Origin: JAEUUM01 sp038326165
Lineage (GTDB): Bacteria; Bacteroidota; Bacteroidia; Chitinophagales; Saprospiraceae
Length of the DNA: 12,129 nucleotides
Reading direction: 5' to 3'
NCBI GenBank assembly: GCA_038326165.1
Contig: JBBQJT010000073.1
Location: 1-12,129, forward strand
The notes below the pieces were generated by a model that was not told the DNA's origin, made no database searches, and saw only the letters and a program-made list of their open reading frames with translations. A program made the position numbers and the translations under genes. Positions 8,120-12,129 of the stretch are shown one piece after another. Numbering within the stretch: the first letter of the stretch is position 1; each line of letters opens with the position of its first letter.

Positions 8120-8797
8120 TTATTGGCCTAATAATTTCTCGGCATAAGCCAAAACCAATAGAAATTGTTCCTTTCTGGTCAATTCAGAATTGTCAATTTT
8201 TATTGCTTCATCTGCTTGGCGCAAAGGGCTATCCAAGCGTGTAGAATCTATTTGATCGCGATGTCTCAGGTTATCTTCAACCTCAGACAAGGGCAATTTG
8301 AATCCGCTTTCATTGTACTCTTTTCTTCTGCGTTCTGCTCTTACTTCAAGTTGGGCGGTTAAAAATATCTTTAACTCAGCAAAGGGAAATACCACTGTTC
8401 CAATATCGCGCCCATCCATTACAATAGCTTTATTTTTGCCCATTTCTTGCTGCTGTTGGACAAGAAATCTTCGGACCGAAGGAATTGCTGCTATTTCACT
8501 CACATTTTCATTGATGATCATTTGTCGTATCGCCTGAGATACTTCCCTTTTATTCAATAGAATCTCATTTTTTCCATTGTTGTTGTGAAATTCAATCCGA
8601 ATCAACTCCAAAGCTTGGGCGATTTCTATTTCATCATTAAAATCGACGGCATGATCCAGAAAATAGAGTGTTACTGCACGGTACATAGCGCCAGTATCGA
8701 TATAGGAATAATTAAGTGCTTTAGCTAAATCCTGAGCCAATGTGCTCTTGCCACATGAAGAATGACCATCTATGGCTATGATAATTTTCCTGTCCAT
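8120..8797 (-). CDS. cmk: Cytidylate kinase
   Basis: A 225-residue cytosolic enzyme that transfers phosphate from ATP to CMP or dCMP, giving CDP or dCDP for nucleic acid and lipid precursors. Family motifs are complete: P-loop GHSSCGKST (11-19), IDTGAMYRAVT (33-43) of the NMP site, DGRDIGTVVFP (128-138), an Arg-rich lid helix RAERRRKEY (152-160), and RDQIDSTRLDSPL (179-191), where Asp and Arg contact the CMP base. Length is normal for bacterial Cmk. The ATG at 8797 places the P-loop at residue 11, as in relatives. A -7 element lies 24 bases upstream. It reads toward feoA across 185 bases; co-transcription is possible but not shown. No clear terminator follows the stop. Confidence 0.97.
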   Translation of the reverse strand: MDRKIIIAIDGHSSCGKSTLAQDLAKALNYSYIDTGAMYRAVTLYFLDHAVDFNDEIEIAQALELIRIEFHNNNGKNEILLNKREVSQAIRQMIINENVSEIAAIPSVRRFLVQQQQEMGKNKAIVMDGRDIGTVVFPFAELKIFLTAQLEVRAERRRKEYNESGFKLPLSEVEDNLRHRDQIDSTRLDSPLRQADEAIKIDNSELTRKEQFLLVLAYAEKLLGQ

Positions 8798-8820
8798 TTC
8801 TTTGCTAAACTAATTATTCG

Positions 8821-8828
8821 CAAAGTTA
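8821..8828 (-). promoter_or_regulatory. Candidate -7 promoter element of cmk
   Basis: On the minus strand this reads TAACTTTG, a full match to the Bacteroidota -7 consensus TAnnTTTG, 23 bases before the cmk ATG, which would give a leader of about 15-20 bases. No TTTG -33 element stands at the usual 19-21 base spacing; the nearest upstream TTTG is about 30 bases away. Confidence 0.4.
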
Positions 8829-9483
8829 ACTTTCAGAATGATTGCAATAAGTTAAAACCAAATAAAGTTTAGTAACTGTATTATTAAAATAAATGTCAAT
8901 AAATAAAAGGTGTTCTAAAATTCTATGCAGTTTATCGTCTACTTTTAGATCCTAACTTAGTCGTTTGAAGGAACAAATAGCTTGATAATCTTAGAACTGC
9001 TCTGCAATCGAATGCACATATTTGATTCTAAATTCTGTGCAGTTAAAGATTTAGAAAAGATAAAATTGTTTCAAATACACTACTCTAGGCTAAATTCAAT
9101 TCTACCAAATAAACCAAACACAGATATTAATGGCTGCGTTTGTAATTCAAGTTATTCTAAAGAACAGATTGTAAACATTTAGTTTTTTCAACTAACTAAC
9201 ACCTGAAACAATCAAACTAATGTGACATTATAAAATCAAAATAACAAAGAGTAAATGTAATAAATTTTTAAGTGAAATTAGTGTAAAAATAATCTAGAAT
9301 TGGAGGAATAAACCAAGAATTGTATTTGACTAAACATATTTTTTAATATCACAACTTAGGTTGAACAATAGGAATGACTATTTAAAAATAAACAATAAGT
9401 ATCTTCTTGTGACATTCTGTTGTGTAGGAGAATTTCAATTAGTCAACCCAAAATCTTTCAAACCATAATAAAATATTTGCATG
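8829..9483. other. Intergenic stretch without a confident gene
   Basis: About 650 AT-rich bases. The only longer frame is plus 8982-9182, 66 codons from a TTG or 56 from ATG 9012 (MHIFDSKFCAVKDLEKIKLF at its start). It matches no family I know and has no clear ribosome binding site, so I do not call it a gene. An imperfect direct repeat occurs at 8913-8934 and 9026-9046. Confidence 0.5.
8913..9046. repeat. Pair of imperfect 21-22 base direct repeats
   Basis: The copies at 8913-8934 and 9026-9046 both read TTCTAAA, then (A)TTCT, A or G, TGCAGTT, then TA or AA. They differ by one missing A and two substitutions, and are 113 bases apart. Function unknown. Confidence 0.35.
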
Positions 9484-9648
9484 TTACTGTCTGGAAATCT
9501 CAACAGATCTCTGAGCTTTTTTTACTTCGATAACGTTCCCAATAATTTTCTTGGGGAACTTAAACCCAAATTCAGCGTCGGATGCTGAATCAACGAAATT
9601 TTTGCTTATCACAAAATTTTGTCGGGATCTGACGACTCCTTCAGTCAT
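9484..9648 (-). CDS. Possible 54-codon ORF inside the foldback element
   Basis: ATG at 9646-9648 to TAA at 9484-9486. The peptide starts MTEGVVRSRQNFVISKNF and ends KKAQRSVEISRQ, with an EFGFKFPKKIIGNVIEV middle. It is basic and looks protein-like. The frame is open another 14 codons upstream to a TGA, and a second, overlapping frame (9653-9745, 31 codons, containing TFDFVEFKALTF) precedes it. The two could be pieces of one frameshifted relic. No family recognised and no ribosome binding site seen. Since it overlaps hairpins and inverted repeats, it may simply be the coding shadow of a repeat element. Confidence 0.25.
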   Translation of the reverse strand: MTEGVVRSRQNFVISKNFVDSASDAEFGFKFPKKIIGNVIEVKKAQRSVEISRQ

Positions 9649-9757
9649 ATCAGACTCGTGTTTGGTTAACCGCTGACGATTTTTTAAATGTCAGGGCTTT
9701 AAACTCGACAAAATCAAAAGTTTTCGTCAACTCATAAGGCTTTGCTCAGAGTCTGTT
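9502..9757. mobile_element. Candidate MITE-like foldback element
   Basis: AACAGATCTCTGAGC at 9502-9516 is matched at 9744-9757 by the reverse complement of AACAGACTCTGAGC: identical except for one extra T. Inside, ACGAAATTTTTG then ATTTTGTCGGG (9593-9626) recurs inverted as ACGAAAACTTTTG then ATTTTGTCGAG (9704-9728). Short hairpins lie at 9535-9559 (GTTCCC/GGGAAC) and 9571-9589 (TTCAGC/GCTGAA), and a perfect palindrome ACAAAATTTTGT at 9611-9622. The segment looks less AT-rich than its left neighbour. No transposase or clear target-site duplication is seen, so it could also be a structured RNA or a gene relic. Confidence 0.4.
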
Positions 9758-9822
9758 AGCCTTTAGCTCGTCACACCCAAAGGGTAAAATACGCAAATGC
9801 GGTTTTTGGGCTAAATAAAAAT

Positions 9823-9845
9823 AGGCCCATTGCGAGAATGAGCCT
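9823..9845 (-). terminator. Rho-independent terminator of the SprB-type gene
   Basis: On the minus strand AGGCTCATT, loop CTCGC, AATGGGCCT form a 9-bp stem with one G-T pair, followed by ATTTTTATTT. It begins 45 bases after the SprB-type stop codon. On the plus strand an A-rich tract follows instead, so it works in the minus direction only. Confidence 0.8.
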
Positions 9846-9890
9846 AAAAATAAAGCCTAGAGTAATAATACTCAAAAAAATTCTATAATT

Positions 9891-12129
9891 TTAATTTTTT
9901 ATTACTTGAATTGGAGTGCAAGGTGGATTTACACAATTGCTACATGGACCTGGATTTGTTACGGTCACATCAAAGAAACAATCAATTTTACCGATATCTT
10001 GAATTCTTATGATTTTTGCTCCTCCTGTTGATGATCCTGGATTAAATTGAAAATTGGATATTGCCCCGTATGCTGCAATTGAAGGTGAAACCGATCCTCC
10101 TCCGCTTATAACAGTCACTGAATATGTACCTGAAACACCCAATCCACTTGGATTCAATGAAAATCTTGTAAAATCGTCGGCTGCTGAACCAGAGGTATTG
10201 TTATTATCACAAATGATATTAGAAATTCCACTTACATCTATTAAACACAAATCAGCAACATCACAAATCAATGGATCAGTAATAGTCAGCACCAAAATAC
10301 AAGTTGGTGAGGCATTGTCTGTTAAAGTAACTTGTACATCTCCAGCGCCAACTGATCCTGGCTGCATGGTTAATAATATTGGATTGTTATAACTTCCAGA
10401 ATTTGGCGTCACAGAGCCTGGTGTAGTAGTTATTGAAAAACCTGTTCCAACTCCATTTCCTGTTACATTCAATGTGAATTTTATCACATCGTCACTCGAT
10501 TGAAAAGTTCCAGAATTATCGCAATCTACTGGCTGGGTTAACGATGCATTGATACTACAACAATTTGTTGGGGTAGCCAATGTTTGTGTACATACTCCTG
10601 TACAGCTCGTAGCTGTATTGGTTACTGTCACTGTGTAGCTGCCACCACTCAAACCACTTATTGTCGCTGTTGTCGCACCTGTATTCCATAGATACGTGTA
10701 CGCACCTGCTGGTGAAGGCACCACTGTGAGCGAACCGCCTGTCAAGTTTGCACATGTAGGAGATCTATTAATTGTGATCGCACATGTAGGGTTTACTGTA
10801 GTATTGGCCACGATAGCCTGACATGTAGCTGTACATCCACTAGTACTATTGGTAACCGTTACCGTATAAGTGCCTGCACTTAGGCCAGTTATAGCTGCAG
10901 TTGTAGCACCATTTGACCATAGTATTTGATTCGCATTGGTCGTAACTGTCGCTGTTCCGTTGGGAGTAGCACAATTGGTGTTGTTTGTATTGGCACATGT
11001 GGCAGTAGGTAAAGTTATTGTACTTGTAATCACAGCCTGACATACAGCTGTACATCCACCCAAAATGGCATCTGTCACTGTAACTGTATAGGTTCCTGCT
11101 GTTTTCCCACTGATGGACGAAGTTGTCTCTCCGCTAGACCAAAGATAGGTTATAGCCCCTTGTCCTCCCGTCACTGTGGTACTGGCTGAGCCATTGGCTG
11201 GTGAGCATGATGATTGTGGGCTTGGAGTACAGGATATTCCAATTGTACATATTGGACCACAGCCTGTAGTATTTAAAGTTAATATTACCACATTACTCGT
11301 ATCACTGCATGCTCCACCAGTACAGCCAGTTATAGTAGCTATTACTCTAAAGTAGGTGGTTTGGGATACTGGACCTGAATCATAGGTTGCATTTACAGCA
11401 CCCATTATATCACTATAGCCTGTCGTAGCAGAAGTTGTGCTTGTCTGCCATCTATAGGTAATGGGTGTTCCAGGCGGTATGGAAGATGCCGCCGTAGTGA
11501 CTGTAAATGCTGTAGGATCATCTGTAGGACAAACTAACTGATTCCCTGCAATTACTTGAGCATTTACACCGGCTAAATAAGAAACATTCAATGTGATAGA
11601 ATACGGACTACAAAGTGGGTTTGCTAAAGCCGTATTGGTTATAGTAAATGAACCACAAGCGGGCAAACTGTTTATTGTTACCGTTAGATCACATTGGTTA
11701 AAGGTTAAGTTGGTGTTACCTACCAAAGTAGCCCACTGACCTTCGCATACTATACCTTCACAGGTAAGTAATTCTGATAATGAAATTCTGTCCCCTACTG
11801 AAAAACCACAAACTGATTTTTCAATTGTTTCACTCATTGGGCAGCATTCTCTCAATATTCCTATGGCTTTACATTCACCAAAAGGATTAGGTACTGGCCC
11901 AACTGCAGCAGCTTCAGGCGTCAGGTTGGTATCCCATCTGTAAATACAATCTTCATTAGGATTTAAGGATGTGGTATATAACTTATCGGAGTAGGGGCTG
12001 TAAATTATACCTACCATTTGGTTCCAACCAGCATTGTTACCTCCATTACTATCTATTGGACCTGCAGCGATAAATGCTCCTGTGGATGAAAACTTTAAAA
12101 GTCTAGATCGTGTTCCAGGGGCATCTCGG
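9891..12129 (-). CDS. Large SprB-repeat surface protein (N-terminus outside window)
   Basis: The frame is open from the right edge to TAA at 9891-9893, about 745 codons. The Met at 12017 is internal: the frame continues upstream for 37 codons (RLLKFSSTGAFIAAG and so on) without a stop. Order of parts: a propeller-like stretch (YSPYSDKLYTTSLNPNEDCI), a Cys-rich part with two Ig-like segments (about 11850-11250), three SprB-type repeats (11249-10563), and two Cys-bordered modules (10559-9933). The protein ends CTPIQVIKN. SprB repeats are known from the Flavobacterium gliding adhesin SprB and many Bacteroidota surface proteins, so an adhesin or outer-surface role is likely. Ser, Thr, Asn and Cys are abundant. 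I see no typical type IX C-terminal sorting domain. A terminator follows 45 bases downstream. Domain calls are from pattern recognition only. Confidence 0.9.
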   Translation of the reverse strand, partial: RDAPGTRSRLLKFSSTGAFIAAGPIDSNGGNNAGWNQMVGIIYSPYSDKLYTTSLNPNEDCIYRWDTNLTPEAAAVGPVPNPFGECKAIGILRECCPMSETIEKSVCGFSVGDRISLSELLTCEGIVCEGQWATLVGNTNLTFNQCDLTVTINSLPACGSFTITNTALANPLCSPYSITLNVSYLAGVNAQVIAGNQLVCPTDDPTAFTVTTAASSIPPGTPITYRWQTSTTSATTGYSDIMGAVNATYDSGPVSQTTYFRVIATITGCTGGACSDTSNVVILTLNTTGCGPICTIGISCTPSPQSSCSPANGSASTTVTGGQGAITYLWSSGETTSSISGKTAGTYTVTVTDAILGGCTAVCQAVITSTITLPTATCANTNNTNCATPNGTATVTTNANQILWSNGATTAAITGLSAGTYTVTVTNSTSGCTATCQAIVANTTVNPTCAITINRSPTCANLTGGSLTVVPSPAGAYTYLWNTGATTATISGLSGGSYTVTVTNTATSCTGVCTQTLATPTNCCSINASLTQPVDCDNSGTFQSSDDVIKFTLNVTGNGVGTGFSITTTPGSVTPNSGSYNNPILLTMQPGSVGAGDVQVTLTDNASPTCILVLTITDPLICDVADLCLIDVSGISNIICDNNNTSGSAADDFTRFSLNPSGLGVSGTYSVTVISGGGSVSPSIAAYGAISNFQFNPGSSTGGAKIIRIQDIGKIDCFFDVTVTNPGPCSNCVNPPCTPIQVIKN
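9933..10559 (-). repeat. Two tandem Cys-bordered modules at the C-terminus
   Basis: Module A covers 10263-10559 and module B 9933-10247. Shared order: C-N or C-D turn with DN, a DD pair, F(S/T)LN, a VT or TT strand followed by G, a second turn, a G-S pair, then the end TDNxxxxC or similar and a final Cys. Module B is the closest match to 3934-4242 in the DUF11 gene. Module A is a more diverged copy. Confidence 0.7.
10563..11249 (-). repeat. Three SprB-type repeats
   Basis: Repeats of 74 and 77 codons measured between the Trp codons at 11139-11141, 10917-10919 and 10686-10688. Each has C-x-GxA/xGS, then (Y/I)LW(S/N)xGxTT, then IxGxxxGxYTVTVT and a CxxxC pair. This is the core of the SprB family. 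The Cys pairs (CTAVC, CTATC, CTGVC) probably form disulfides outside the cell, which is inference. Confidence 0.85.

Noticed and set aside
8982..9182. 66-codon plus-strand frame
   Set aside because: A frame this long is not rare in AT-rich DNA; no family, ribosome site or promoter was seen.
9860..9873. GAGTA/TACTC hairpin as a terminator
   Set aside because: On the minus strand the T-run precedes the stem instead of following it, and the stem has only 5 bp.
10054..10392. 112-codon plus-strand frame inside the SprB-type gene
   Set aside because: It is antisense to the two Cys-bordered modules, whose motifs are clear on the minus strand.
12015..12017. Met at 12017 as the start of the SprB-type protein
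   Set aside because: The same frame continues upstream to the window edge for 37 codons with sensible, family-like residues, so this Met is internal.

Overview
The window looks like chromosomal DNA of a Bacteroidota bacterium, most likely a Saprospiria- or Chitinophagia-like lineage. The evidence is AT-rich sequence, two very large repeat-built cell-surface proteins (DUF11 and SprB-type repeats), a feoA-feoB pair, and a TAnnTTTG-type -7 promoter element upstream of cmk. This is inferred from gene content; no rRNA or tRNA marker is present.

Layout, left to right. Positions 1-4548 (minus) hold the first 1516 codons of a giant exported protein: signal peptide, a Cys-bordered module, an Ig-like domain, then at least seven full DUF11 repeats and part of an eighth. 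The gene runs off the left edge. Positions 4549-5182 are mostly non-coding and contain inverted repeats and two overlapping short frames. Positions 5183-5592 (plus) are a glyoxalase/VOC-family pseudogene broken by a frameshift and a nonsense codon; it converges on feoB with 3 bp between them. Positions 5596-7934 (minus) are feoB and feoA, a ferrous-iron uptake operon with a 4-base overlap and TTG starts for both genes. A 6-1-6 palindrome lies 43 bp upstream of feoA. Positions 8120-8797 (minus) are cmk, cytidylate kinase. Positions 8798-9890 are about 1.1 kb without a confident gene, containing a candidate foldback/MITE-like element (9502-9757) with a 54-codon frame inside it, and a strong minus-strand terminator hairpin (9823-9845). 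Positions 9891-12129 (minus) are the C-terminal part of a second giant surface protein with three SprB-type repeats and two terminal modules; its start lies beyond the right edge.

How the parts relate. FeoA and FeoB form a GTP-dependent Fe2+ importer and cmk is housekeeping. The two giant proteins flank this core on the same strand. The N-terminal module of the DUF11 protein (about 103 residues) is visibly related to the last module of the SprB-type protein, and more distantly to the one before it, so the two genes share a building block. This shared block, the foldback element and the doubly broken VOC gene are the most interesting observations. I did not find a clearly new defence or metabolic system.
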